DNA of 50,458 bases from Pusillimonas sp. UBA6240. Lineage in GTDB: Bacteria > Pseudomonadota > Gammaproteobacteria > Burkholderiales > Burkholderiaceae_B. The stretch covers positions 10,463-60,920 of the forward strand of contig DJWC01000157.1 in assembly GCA_002441445.1 (NCBI GenBank). Reading direction: 5' to 3'. This document shows positions 1-7,965 of the stretch, piece after piece; within the stretch, counting starts at the first letter, position 1, and each line of letters opens with the position of its first letter. The translations under genes were made by a program, and so were the position numbers. The notes beneath the pieces were generated by a model. The model searched no databases. It had not been told where the DNA came from and saw nothing but the letters and a program-made list of their open reading frames with translations.

Positions 1-676
1 CGCCATAGCCGGAGCCGAAGGACCAGATCTCGCGCGTTTCAGGGTAGTGGACTATGTACTTGGTGTCATTGCAGGGCCAGGGCACATCGGCCTCGCCTTT
101 TTGCAGGGGCTTGCCGACGGAGTGCACGCAGGGCACGAAATTGCCGTCAGGGCCCAGGACATCGTAGACCCGGCGGCCCATGCGCGTCATGATGCGCATG
201 TTCGCGACGACGTAAGGGGAATCGGTAAGCTCCACGCCGATGTGGGCGATGGGCGAGCCCAGCGGCCCCATGGAGAACGGGATGACGTACATGGTTCGGC
301 CGCGCATGCTTCCCTCGAACAGCCCGTTCAGCGTCGCGCGCATCTGCGCGGGCGCCATCCAGTTATTGGTCGGGCCCGCGTCTTCCTGCCTTTCCGAGCA
401 GATGAAGGTGCGGTCTTCGACGCGCGCCACATCGCTGGGGTCGGACCAGGCCAAGTAGGAATTAGGCCGTTTGGCCGGGTTCAGCCTGCGCAAAGTGCCT
501 GCCTGCACTAGGCCTTCGCAGAGCCTGTCGTATTCGGCCTGCGAACCGTCGCACCATTCGATCCGGTCCGGCTGCGTCAGGGCGGCGATTTCCTGCACCC
601 ATTCCTTCAGGCGCGCGTGGCGCACCCAGTCGGGGGCATTTATGTCTATTTTCGATGTCGGGTTGGCGGCGTTCAT
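1..676 (-). CDS. pckG: Phosphoenolpyruvate carboxykinase (GTP), N-terminal part, cut by window edge
   Basis: GTP-dependent PEP carboxykinase interconverts oxaloacetate and PEP in the cytoplasm (gluconeogenesis). The minus strand reads from an ATG at 676 (MNAANPTSKIDINAPDWV) without a stop to position 1, giving about 225 N-terminal residues. Recognisable GTP-PEPCK segments include IEWCDGSQAEYDRLC, RTFICSERQEDAGPTNNW, RGRTMYVIPFSMGPLGSP and an ending WSFGSGYG. An AGGAGG lies 11 nt before this ATG. A second in-frame ATG at 685 is only 2 nt from that AGGAGG, so 676 is preferred but not certain. The kinase active-site loops lie outside the window. This is a core gene and marks the left border of the accessory block. 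Confidence 0.95.
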   Translation of the reverse strand, partial: MNAANPTSKIDINAPDWVRHARLKEWVQEIAALTQPDRIEWCDGSQAEYDRLCEGLVQAGTLRRLNPAKRPNSYLAWSDPSDVARVEDRTFICSERQEDAGPTNNWMAPAQMRATLNGLFEGSMRGRTMYVIPFSMGPLGSPIAHIGVELTDSPYVVANMRIMTRMGRRVYDVLGPDGNFVPCVHSVGKPLQKGEADVPWPCNDTKYIVHYPETREIWSFGSGYG

Positions 677-778
677 GGAATGCATTTCCTCCTTGTTCTG
701 ATCGCGATAACCCACTTAGTGTAAATCGTATCGGCGCCTCTGCCCGTCCGGCATCCCATCACATCCATATGGTGGAGG

Positions 779-1699
779 CTATCCGCCCGGCCCGCCATGG
801 CGCGCGTGGCGAGAGGCGTCGCGCAGCATCGACAGCGCCAGCGGCAGGGCGGGGTTGTCGTTCGCCTTCAGCCAGATGGCGCCATGCTGCACGAAGGCGT
901 TGCCCGTTTTTATATCCCGGTACACGATACCGTCCGATTCCAGCCCTTCCATTTCCCGCGGCAAAATGGACAGATAGCGCCCCGTCGCGACCAGGCACAG
1001 CAAAGCCTCGGTGTCGGATGATTCGTTCGTGACAAAGGGCCGGAATCCCGCATCCTGGCATAATCGTTCCATGACGGACCGCAGATAATAGCCGCCCGTC
1101 GATGGGTAGGCCACAAAGCGTTCCGCGGCGCATGCGCGCAGGTCTACCTTGCCCGCTGCCGCCAGCGGGTGTGTGGACGGCATGACCAGCACCAGTTCGC
1201 TTTGCGTGAAAGACTCGCTGGCCAATTGCTTGTCCTGCCTTTCACGAAGATAAGTAAGCGCCATGTCCAAGCTTCCGTCCAGCACCCCCGCATAGAGATA
1301 AGCCGTAGTCAGCGGGTTATGTATGTCCAGGCGCAGCTTGGGCAACTCCGCGCTGAGCCGCCGCAAAAACGAAGGCAGCAGGAAATACGATGCCCGCTTC
1401 GTGTATCCGATCCGCAAGCTGCCCGACTCGCCCCTGCCGGCGCTCTGCGTGGCGACCACCGCCTGCGACAGGCTGAGCAATATTTTCCTCGCTTCGGCGC
1501 AAAAAACCTCGCCGGCCGCATTCAGCTTCACCCGCCTCGTGGTCCGGTCCAGCAGGCGGGTGCCTAGTTTTTCCTCCAGATCCTTGATGCGCAGGCTGAG
1601 CGCCGGCTGGGCGATATTCAGCCGGTATGCGGCCCGAGAAAAATTTTCCTCTTCCGCCACCACGAGAAAAGACTGCAGGTCTTTAGTCTCTATATTCAT
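779..1699 (-). CDS. LysR-family transcriptional regulator
   Basis: 306 aa. The N-terminal winged HTH (about residues 4-63) has the LysR signature: LQSFLVVAEEENFSRAAYRL, then QPALSLRIKDLEEKLGTRLL and RVKLNAAG. The rest is the usual periplasmic-binding-like effector domain (from about residue 90). It is divergent from the SDR at 1834, with a very AT-rich 134-bp gap between them. LysR proteins usually control the divergent gene, so it probably regulates the SDR-Bug-decarboxylase genes. The effector is not predictable. Length is normal for the family. Confidence 0.92.
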   Translation of the reverse strand: MNIETKDLQSFLVVAEEENFSRAAYRLNIAQPALSLRIKDLEEKLGTRLLDRTTRRVKLNAAGEVFCAEARKILLSLSQAVVATQSAGRGESGSLRIGYTKRASYFLLPSFLRRLSAELPKLRLDIHNPLTTAYLYAGVLDGSLDMALTYLRERQDKQLASESFTQSELVLVMPSTHPLAAAGKVDLRACAAERFVAYPSTGGYYLRSVMERLCQDAGFRPFVTNESSDTEALLCLVATGRYLSILPREMEGLESDGIVYRDIKTGNAFVQHGAIWLKANDNPALPLALSMLRDASRHARHGGPGG

Positions 1700-1833
1700 G
1701 ATTTATTAAAAATAAATATAAATGATGATGTTATTTTATATTGGACGTATAAATATTGCTGTCCTACCATGGTCGGCGCCGGGCGGAAAACCCGATCACA
1801 AGACAACGCAGTTCGACGATGGAATAAAGGCTT
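1700..1833. promoter_or_regulatory. AT-rich divergent promoter region
   Basis: This is the gap between the LysR gene (start 1699) and the SDR gene (start 1834). About 60 bp (1698-1760) are almost pure A/T in otherwise GC-rich DNA, as expected for divergent promoters and a LysR binding region. I could not assign a single convincing -35/-10 pair, so this marks a region and not a mapped promoter. Confidence 0.5.
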
Positions 1834-2622
1834 ATGGAAGGAATGCAAGGAAAAGTGGCGCTTATTACCGGGTCGACCAGCGGGATCGGGCTGGCAGTCG
1901 CCCACGCGCTGGGGGAAGCCGGCGCAACGCTGGTCATCAATGGGCTTCTGGGCGCCGCCGAAGCCAATGCCTTGTGCAAGCAGCTTGCAGGCCAATACCA
2001 GACCGAGGTCTTCTTCCAGCCTTGCGACCTGCGCAACCCCGACGAAATCGAGCGCATGATGGCCGCCATTGAAAGCCGGCATGGCGCGCTGGACATCCTC
2101 GTCAATAACGCAGGCATGCAGCATGTCAGCCCCATTACAGAGTTCCCTGTGCAGAAATGGAACGACATGGTGGCCGTCAATCTTTCGGCCAGCTTCCATA
2201 CGATGCGGCTGGCCATACCCGGCATGGTCGGCAAAGGCTGGGGCCGCATCGTCAATATTGCCTCCATCAGCGGCTTGCGGGCGCGCGCCAACAAGCCCGC
2301 GTATGTGGCGACCAAGCATGGCCTGGTGGGCTTGACCAAATCGGTGGCGCTGGAGCTCGCCGCCACCGGCGTAACCTGCAATGCCATTTGCCCCGGCTGG
2401 GTTTTGACGCCGCTGGTGCAGAAGCAGATCGACGCACTGGCTGAAAGGGAAGGCCTGGACAACGAAACAGCCAAAACAAAGCTGGTAAGCCTGAAACAGC
2501 CTTCCGGGAAGTTTGTCACGACACAGGAGGTCGCAGCGCTCTGCCGCTACCTTTGTTCGGGCGACGCACGCGAAATCCGCGGCGCGGCCTGGGTCATCGA
2601 TGGCGGTACGACGGCTCAGTAA
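1834..2622 (+). CDS. SDR, 3-hydroxybutyrate dehydrogenase-like
   Basis: 262 aa classical short-chain dehydrogenase. Cofactor motif TGSTSGIG at 12-19, NNAG at 91-94, catalytic Ser144 (NIASISG), Tyr157 and Lys161 (YVATK). The stretch ICPGWVLTPLVQKQIDALA is characteristic of D-3-hydroxybutyrate dehydrogenases (BdhA/HbdH), which oxidise (R)-3-hydroxybutyrate to acetoacetate with NAD. The ATG at 1834 follows AAAGG by 5 nt. A Bug receptor and an acetoacetate decarboxylase-family gene follow, so the product may act on a 3-hydroxy acid related to, but not necessarily identical with, 3-hydroxybutyrate. Likely controlled by the divergent LysR. Confidence 0.85.
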   Translation: MEGMQGKVALITGSTSGIGLAVAHALGEAGATLVINGLLGAAEANALCKQLAGQYQTEVFFQPCDLRNPDEIERMMAAIESRHGALDILVNNAGMQHVSPITEFPVQKWNDMVAVNLSASFHTMRLAIPGMVGKGWGRIVNIASISGLRARANKPAYVATKHGLVGLTKSVALELAATGVTCNAICPGWVLTPLVQKQIDALAEREGLDNETAKTKLVSLKQPSGKFVTTQEVAALCRYLCSGDAREIRGAAWVIDGGTTAQ

Positions 2623-2664
2623 GCAGCCGCTACGTCCGCTCAGTTAGTCATAGTGGAGAAACCA

Positions 2665-3642
2665 ATGCAATTATTCAAAAATCTGTTCAAGTACGCCGCG
2701 GCCGGCCTGATCGCATCCGCCGCCTTGGCGGCTCCCGCCGGCGCCAGCGGATATCCGCAGCGCCCGATCACCCTGAGCGTTCCGTACGCGCCCGGCGGCA
2801 CCACGGACATACTGGGCAGGGCGCTGGGCGAGGCGCTGTCCAAGACGCTCAAGCAGACCGTGGTGGTCGAGAACAAGCCGGGCGCCAACGGCACGCTGGG
2901 GGTGGTCAACCTGAAGCGCGCCAAGCCGGACGGCTATACCCTGAGCATGATCCCTCTAGGAGTATTCCGCCAGCCCTATATCCAAAGCGTGTCCTACGAC
3001 CCATTGAAGGACCTGACCTATATCTCCATGGTCGGCGGCTATAACTACGCCATCGCCGTCAAGACCGACGCTCCCTGGAAATCGATACAAGAGCTGGTGG
3101 AACACGCCCGCAAGCATCCGGGCGAAGTCTTCTACGGTGTGTCGGCACGTTACAGCGTGAATGAATTCATCATGATGGACTTGGCCAAGAAGCTGGACAT
3201 CGAATGGACCAGCGTGCCCTTCAAGGGGGATTCAGAAGCCATTACCAATCTGCTGGGCGGCCAGATACAGGCGGTCTCGGCGACGAATACAATCCTGCCC
3301 ATGGCCCAATCCGGCGCTGTCCGCGTGCTGGCCACGGCCGGAGAAAAGCGGTCCGCGGACTTCCCGGACGCGCCCACGCTGAACGAGGTCGGCTATCCCG
3401 TCATCGTCACCTCGCCTTTGGGTATTGCAGGCCCGGCGGGCATGCCCGAGGATGTGGTCAAAACCCTGGATGCCGCCATCGAAACCGCATTGAAGGATTC
3501 CAAGCTGATCGAGACCGCCGGCCGCTTCGGCATAGGTCTGCGCTACCTCGACCATGCAGGCTATACGCGCTATGCCATGGATGCCGCCGTCAATGAAAAG
3601 GAAGCGGTCAGGACGATGCTGGACGGCGCGGCCAAGGAATAA
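2665..3642 (+). CDS. Bug/TTT-family periplasmic solute receptor
   Basis: 325 aa from the ATG at 2665 (GGAGAA 4-9 nt upstream; an in-frame GTG at 2653 is less likely). The signal peptide is MQLFKNLFKYAAAGLIASAA, with cleavage near AGASG/YPQRP. Mature-protein hallmarks are APGGTTDILGRA, VVENKPGANGTLG and AKPDGYTL. Proteins of this tripartite-tricarboxylate receptor family bind carboxylates or small organic acids in the periplasm. There is no TctA/TctB membrane partner nearby. The gene lies 42 bp after the SDR and 12 bp before the decarboxylase-like gene, in one apparent operon, which suggests it captures the substrate of that pathway or senses it. Confidence 0.92.
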   Translation: MQLFKNLFKYAAAGLIASAALAAPAGASGYPQRPITLSVPYAPGGTTDILGRALGEALSKTLKQTVVVENKPGANGTLGVVNLKRAKPDGYTLSMIPLGVFRQPYIQSVSYDPLKDLTYISMVGGYNYAIAVKTDAPWKSIQELVEHARKHPGEVFYGVSARYSVNEFIMMDLAKKLDIEWTSVPFKGDSEAITNLLGGQIQAVSATNTILPMAQSGAVRVLATAGEKRSADFPDAPTLNEVGYPVIVTSPLGIAGPAGMPEDVVKTLDAAIETALKDSKLIETAGRFGIGLRYLDHAGYTRYAMDAAVNEKEAVRTMLDGAAKE

Positions 3643-3654
3643 GGAATCATCGAC

Positions 3655-4479
3655 ATGCCTACGGAGTACAGCGCAAAGCCCAAGCTCTACAGAATGCCGA
3701 CGGCGTTCGGGCCGGCCATCGGCCCGCGCCAGGCGCCGGAAGGCATGGCCTTCGATCCGGCCACGAGTCCGGAGAAATTCTGCGCCTATGCGGCTTTCCG
3801 GACGCGGGCCGAACCACTGGAAGGCATATTGCCCGACGGGTTCGCCCTCAGAGGAACACCCACGGTCACTTTCGAGTTCAGCTACCTTACCGGCATAGAT
3901 TGGCTGGCGGGAAGGGGATACAACATGCTCACGATGCGTATCCCGGTCAGCTATCGGCATGAAGACGCGCTGGTGGAAGGCTATTTTCAGCCCGTGGTGT
4001 GGGAAAACCTGACCGAGCCCATCATCAGCGGCCGAGAAGAATTGGGCTGGAGCAAAATTTTTGCGGATCTTCCGCCGCCTGACGAGTCAGCGGACCGCAT
4101 GGTGTTTCGCGCCGAGTGGATGGGATTCAAGTTTCTGGAATTGTGCCTGAGCGATTTCCGGCCTGCCGATTCCAGCGGCCTCAACACCAGCCCCGTGCTT
4201 CATCGAAAATATATCCCCGCCACGCAAGCATGGGGCACGGCGGACGTCGACTACGTAACCATGACGCCCGCCGGCGGCAGCCGCGCCAGACTGGTGAAAG
4301 CGGCATCCGCCCAGGCCAGGCTGTCGGTCTTCCAGCCCCGGTGGGAGGACATGCCCACGCAGCACGCATGCGTTTCGTTCCTGGCCGCCTTGCCCATACT
4401 GGAATACACCGCCGCCGGCATGTATTCCACCGTGGGAGGCAAGGATTTATCGGACCAGGTGAGGTTTTATCGGCCGTGA
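3655..4479 (+). CDS. Acetoacetate decarboxylase-family protein
   Basis: 274 aa. The segment EPIISGREELGWSKIFADL (about 121-139) matches the core of acetoacetate decarboxylase, in which GRE is followed by a PKK triplet. Lys134 falls on the Schiff-base lysine (Lys115 of the Clostridium enzyme), while the next residue, lysine in Clostridium, is Ile135 here. This agrees with a Schiff-base decarboxylase or with one of the many ADC-fold enzymes of unknown reaction. It starts 12 bp after the Bug gene and is the last gene of the plus-strand group. It may decarboxylate the beta-keto acid made by the SDR at 1834. The substrate is inferred. Confidence 0.82.
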   Translation: MPTEYSAKPKLYRMPTAFGPAIGPRQAPEGMAFDPATSPEKFCAYAAFRTRAEPLEGILPDGFALRGTPTVTFEFSYLTGIDWLAGRGYNMLTMRIPVSYRHEDALVEGYFQPVVWENLTEPIISGREELGWSKIFADLPPPDESADRMVFRAEWMGFKFLELCLSDFRPADSSGLNTSPVLHRKYIPATQAWGTADVDYVTMTPAGGSRARLVKAASAQARLSVFQPRWEDMPTQHACVSFLAALPILEYTAAGMYSTVGGKDLSDQVRFYRP

Positions 4480-4488
4480 CGGGCCTGT

Positions 4489-5322
4489 TCACCGGGGCTT
4501 GTCGCCTTTGAGCGTGATTCTATGCATCACGCGCCGGAACCCGTGGTAATCGTTGACCGGATTATGCATCGCGCAGCGGTTGTCCCAGAACGCGATGGCA
4601 TGCTGCGTCCAGCTAAAGCGGCAGGTGAACTCGGGCTTTACCTGGTGCTGGAAAAGGAATGACAGGATGGGCGCCGACTCTTCGTCCGTCATGCCTTTGA
4701 TGCCCGCGGTGTGGGCGATATTGACATAAAGGCTTTTACGCCCGGTCTCGGGATGGGTGCGCACCACGGGATGCTCCGCCATGTAATCCACCGGCGCCTG
4801 GCCTTTCCCGTCGGTCCTGATGCGGTCTTCGCGCGTGCGGGACACGTCGGCCTTGGCGGACGAACTGATGCCCGTCAGGCCATCCAGCAGGCCCTTCATG
4901 GTGTCCGACAAGGCGTTGTAGGCGAGCTCCTGGTTGGCGAATAGGGTGTCGCCGCCGTAGGGCGGCACTTCGCGGGACAAGAGCATGGAGCCCATGGGAG
5001 GCTCCCGCAGGTAGGTCGTGTCGGAATGCCAGATGCCGCCGAAATTGACCGTTTCGCCCTCCAGTTTCTTGACCTCGATGATCTGCGGGAAATCCTCCAG
5101 CCCTTTCACGAATGGATACTCCACGGGTTCGCCCATGGCTTCGGCAAAATCAAGGAATTGCCTGGGCGTCAGATCCTGATCGCGCAGGAAGATGACTTGA
5201 TGGTCCAGCAGTGCCTGGCGCACCTCCCGCGCTTGCCCGGCGCTCAACCCCTTGCGCAAGTCGACGCCGCTGATCTCGGCGCCCAAAGCGCCTGCAATTT
5301 TCTGTATCTCCATTTCACTCAT
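4489..5322 (-). CDS. TauD/TfdA-family Fe(II)/2-oxoglutarate dioxygenase
   Basis: 277 aa from the ATG at 5322 (MSEMEIQKIAGALGAEISGV). Another ATG lies at 5313, and the frame stays open far upstream, but similarity to TauD starts here. The iron-binding triad is His99-x-Asp101 (WHSDTTYL) with distal His253 (NRCAMHNP), and Arg263/264 (GFRRVMHR) suits 2-oxoglutarate binding. Such enzymes hydroxylate taurine, alkyl sulfates, aryloxyalkanoates or other carboxylates. The gene is convergent with the ADC-like gene (9 bp apart) and 207 bp downstream of meaB, so it may be the last gene of that operon or have its own promoter. A nine-T tract lies about 25 bp before the start. Confidence 0.87.
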   Translation of the reverse strand: MSEMEIQKIAGALGAEISGVDLRKGLSAGQAREVRQALLDHQVIFLRDQDLTPRQFLDFAEAMGEPVEYPFVKGLEDFPQIIEVKKLEGETVNFGGIWHSDTTYLREPPMGSMLLSREVPPYGGDTLFANQELAYNALSDTMKGLLDGLTGISSSAKADVSRTREDRIRTDGKGQAPVDYMAEHPVVRTHPETGRKSLYVNIAHTAGIKGMTDEESAPILSFLFQHQVKPEFTCRFSWTQHAIAFWDNRCAMHNPVNDYHGFRRVMHRITLKGDKPR

Positions 5323-5529
5323 GCCCCTGGGGTTACGCGCCCCTAAAAAAAAATAATAAACATCACGACATTCAGGTCTGGCTTCCAGCCATTGCTGGCC
5401 GGTAACAGTGGCGCGACCGCGCTGGATTTGCACCAGCTTCCAAACATCGTCCTCGCAAAAACGCAATTCGAATACGGCAAACTCAAGGTACTGCGCGTAG
5501 CAACGGCTTGCTTGCGCGCATTTCGCGCA

Positions 5530-6432
5530 TCATGTCCGGCGGCCCAATTCGGCCAGCACGGCCCGGTACTGTTCCATCAGCGGCGCCTCGAAGAAAGACT
5601 GATCCAGCCCTTGCAGGACCTGGACCAGTTCCCGCTCGACCAATCGCCTGATGCGGTATCTGGAACGCTCATGCAGCAAGGCGTCCCGCATGCCGCTTTG
5701 GGCGAGAAAATCGCGGTGCCGATCGATGGCGCTGGACAGTTCAGCAATGGATTCCGGATGATCCATGGACGTCAGCAATACCGGCTGTTTCCATCCAGCG
5801 GCTGCGTGCCCGCGCAGGGTGGCGATGCGCTTGATGTCCGCCGCCATCTTCCGGGCGCCGCCGAGGTCCGATTTATTGACCACGAAAATATCGGCCATTT
5901 CCATGATGCCGGCTTTCATCGCCTGGACGACATCGCCGCTATCCGGCAGCAGCACTAGAACAAGGGTGTCCACCTGAGGGCGCACGGCGTATTCCGCCTG
6001 CCCCACTCCCACGGTTTCCACCATGACTTCATCAAACCCGAAGCTGTCCATGGCGGCGATCAATTCGGGCAGGTTGTCGGTAAGCCCATCCGAGGACGAG
6101 CGTGAGCCAAACGAACGAATATACAGTTCGTCGATGTTTTCCAGATCGTCCATCCGGATGCGGTCGCCCAATATCGCGCCACCCGATTTCGGGCTGCTGG
6201 GGTCGATGGCCAGCACGCCCAGCCGCCTGTCCGCGGCGCGGATTTGCGCAAGGCGGCCTACCAGGCTGCTTTTGCCCGCGCCGGGCGGCCCGGTGACCCC
6301 TATGCGGTAGGCCGCATGCCCGTTGCGCGCACGCGCCTGGGCTTCGCTGGCGAGCACTTGGTCCACATTGGCGTTGGCCAGGCGCGTCAGCGTCAGGCCC
6401 AGTGCGCGCCGGTCAAGCGGATTTTGGTTCAC
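5530..6432 (-). CDS. meaB: MeaB/ArgK-type GTPase, chaperone of B12-dependent acyl-CoA mutase
   Basis: 300 aa if started at the GTG at 6432 (VNQNPLDRRALGLTLTRLAN; GGGAG about 8 nt upstream). Walker A is GPPGAGKS at 48-55, followed by LAIDPSSPKSGGAILGDRIR, the G3I GTPase signature, and NKSDLGG. MeaB proteins gate adenosylcobalamin loading into, and protect, methylmalonyl-CoA-type mutases. The start overlaps the 3' end of the CoA-transferase gene by 20 bp. It is the last gene of the mutase operon, which is the usual company for this family. A 6-bp-stem hairpin directly follows the stop (5513-5529). Confidence 0.93.
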   Translation of the reverse strand: MNQNPLDRRALGLTLTRLANANVDQVLASEAQARARNGHAAYRIGVTGPPGAGKSSLVGRLAQIRAADRRLGVLAIDPSSPKSGGAILGDRIRMDDLENIDELYIRSFGSRSSSDGLTDNLPELIAAMDSFGFDEVMVETVGVGQAEYAVRPQVDTLVLVLLPDSGDVVQAMKAGIMEMADIFVVNKSDLGGARKMAADIKRIATLRGHAAAGWKQPVLLTSMDHPESIAELSSAIDRHRDFLAQSGMRDALLHERSRYRIRRLVERELVQVLQGLDQSFFEAPLMEQYRAVLAELGRRT

Positions 6433-7552
6433 TCGGCGCTCCCAGGATCTCGCTGCGGTGCTGATCAAGCAAAGGCGGCAAGCCATATTCGGTCTCGGCG
6501 TCGTCTAATTTGATCGGATTCCCGACCGCCCTCAATGGCAGGCTGCCATCGCCGAGCTGCACCACCATTTCCCGATACGCCGTCAGCTCGTTCTCCAGCG
6601 CGTCGTTCAGGGTGCCGACCTCTGCCACCACTACGCCCAAAGGCGCCAGACGCCGCACCCATTGCCCGGCCGGCGCGCTGGACAACACCTTGGCGATGTC
6701 GTCGACCACCAGGCGTCGGTTATCCCGGCGGCCCGCCATGGTCGCATAGCGCGGGTCTTCGAGCCATGCGGGCTTGCCCAGTTCCTTGCAGAACTTTTGC
6801 CAGAATTTGTCATGGGTGATGAATAGGGTCAGCCAGCCGTCCGACGCGCGGAATATCTGCGCCGGAACGATATAAGGATGGGATGAGTTGGCCAGCCGTT
6901 CTTGACGTTCGCCCGCATTGAGCGCGGCCCCCGCCAGGTAGTTCAGCTGCGACAGCATGACATCGTACATGGCGACATCCACCTGCCCGCCTTTGCCCTG
7001 AACGATTTTCGCCAGCAGCCCGACGGCGGCCATGATGCCGGCGGAATTATCGACGGCTGAATAGCCCGCCTTGGTCGGCGGCGCATCAGGATCGCCGGTA
7101 AGGGCCATGACGCCGGTCATGGCCTGCACCACATAGTCGTAGGCGGGCCGCTCGGCATAAGGGCCATCCAGCCCATAACCGGTCAGGGCGACGCACACTA
7201 GGCGCTCGTTGAAGCGCTTCAGCGATTCATAAGTCAAACCCAGCTTCTTGATGGCGCTGGGCCGCAGATTCGTGACCAAGGCATGGGCCGACTTGGCGAT
7301 ATCGGCCAGGGCGGCCTGCCCCGCCTCGCAGGCCAGATCCAGCACGACGCTTTTCTTGTTGCGGTTCAGGCTGGCGAAATAAGCGTTGTAGCCGCCCACC
7401 TGGTATGGACTGATCTTCCGCGCGATATCGCCTTCGGCGGGCTCGATCTTGATGACCTCCGCGCCTAGGTCGGCCAGCAGCAGGCCGCAGTATGGCCCGG
7501 CAAGCATGTGGCCGACCTCGATGATGCGGATGCCTTCCAGCGGCCGGCTCAT
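6413..7552 (-). CDS. Class III (CaiB/BaiF, FRC-like) acyl-CoA transferase
   Basis: 379 aa. The start MSRPLEGIRIIEVGHMLAGP and the block YCGLLLADLGAEVIKIEP are hallmarks of family III CoA-transferases, which move CoA between carboxylic acids through an aspartyl-CoA thioester. Asp168 (AGYSAVDNSAG) sits where the catalytic aspartate is expected. Its ATG overlaps the stop of the B12-subunit gene (ATGA) and its 3' end overlaps meaB, so it belongs to the mutase operon. It may activate the acid that the mutase rearranges, or return CoA from the product, as the unrelated class I enzyme YgfH does in the E. coli Sbm pathway (inference). Confidence 0.92.
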   Translation of the reverse strand: MSRPLEGIRIIEVGHMLAGPYCGLLLADLGAEVIKIEPAEGDIARKISPYQVGGYNAYFASLNRNKKSVVLDLACEAGQAALADIAKSAHALVTNLRPSAIKKLGLTYESLKRFNERLVCVALTGYGLDGPYAERPAYDYVVQAMTGVMALTGDPDAPPTKAGYSAVDNSAGIMAAVGLLAKIVQGKGGQVDVAMYDVMLSQLNYLAGAALNAGERQERLANSSHPYIVPAQIFRASDGWLTLFITHDKFWQKFCKELGKPAWLEDPRYATMAGRRDNRRLVVDDIAKVLSSAPAGQWVRRLAPLGVVVAEVGTLNDALENELTAYREMVVQLGDGSLPLRAVGNPIKLDDAETEYGLPPLLDQHRSEILGAPSEPKSA

Positions 7553-7965
7553 GACAGCGCTCTGGCGAGAGACGCGATGGTCGCTTCCAGAGGCATATCG
7601 CTGGTGAAGATGCCGACGACGCCCATGGCCGTCAATGCCTCGTGGTCTTCGGCGGGTATCGTCCCACCGACGAACACCTTGATGTCCCGGGCATCGAGCT
7701 TGGCAAGCGCCAACATCACATCCTGAACCAGCTCTTTATGGCTGCCGGACAATATGCTCAGGCCGACAGCGTTCACGCCTTCATCCACCGCCACCTGGGC
7801 AATCTTTTCCGGGCTGCGCCGCAAGCCCGTATAGATGACTTCGGCTCCCGCATCGCGCATGGCCAGGGCAATGATCTTGGCGCCTATGTCGTGTCCGTCC
7901 AGGCCTGGCTTGCCCACCAGTATGCGCTGGCCGGCAAGAGCATGTTTCATATCGACTGTGTTCAT
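7549..7965 (-). CDS. Cobalamin-binding small subunit of acyl-CoA mutase
   Basis: 138 aa from the ATG at 7965 (MNTVDMKHALAGQRILVGKP). This ATG overlaps the mutase stop as ATGA, which decides the start. The base-off/His-on B12 motif is intact: Asp23-x-His25-x-x-Gly28 (GLDGHDIGAK), then SILSGSH and VGGTIP. It equals the C-terminal B12 domain of single-chain methylmalonyl-CoA mutases but is a separate protein, as in isobutyryl-CoA and 2-hydroxyisobutyryl-CoA mutases. It should assemble with the large subunit encoded immediately upstream. Confidence 0.93.
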   Translation of the reverse strand: MNTVDMKHALAGQRILVGKPGLDGHDIGAKIIALAMRDAGAEVIYTGLRRSPEKIAQVAVDEGVNAVGLSILSGSHKELVQDVMLALAKLDARDIKVFVGGTIPAEDHEALTAMGVVGIFTSDMPLEATIASLARALS

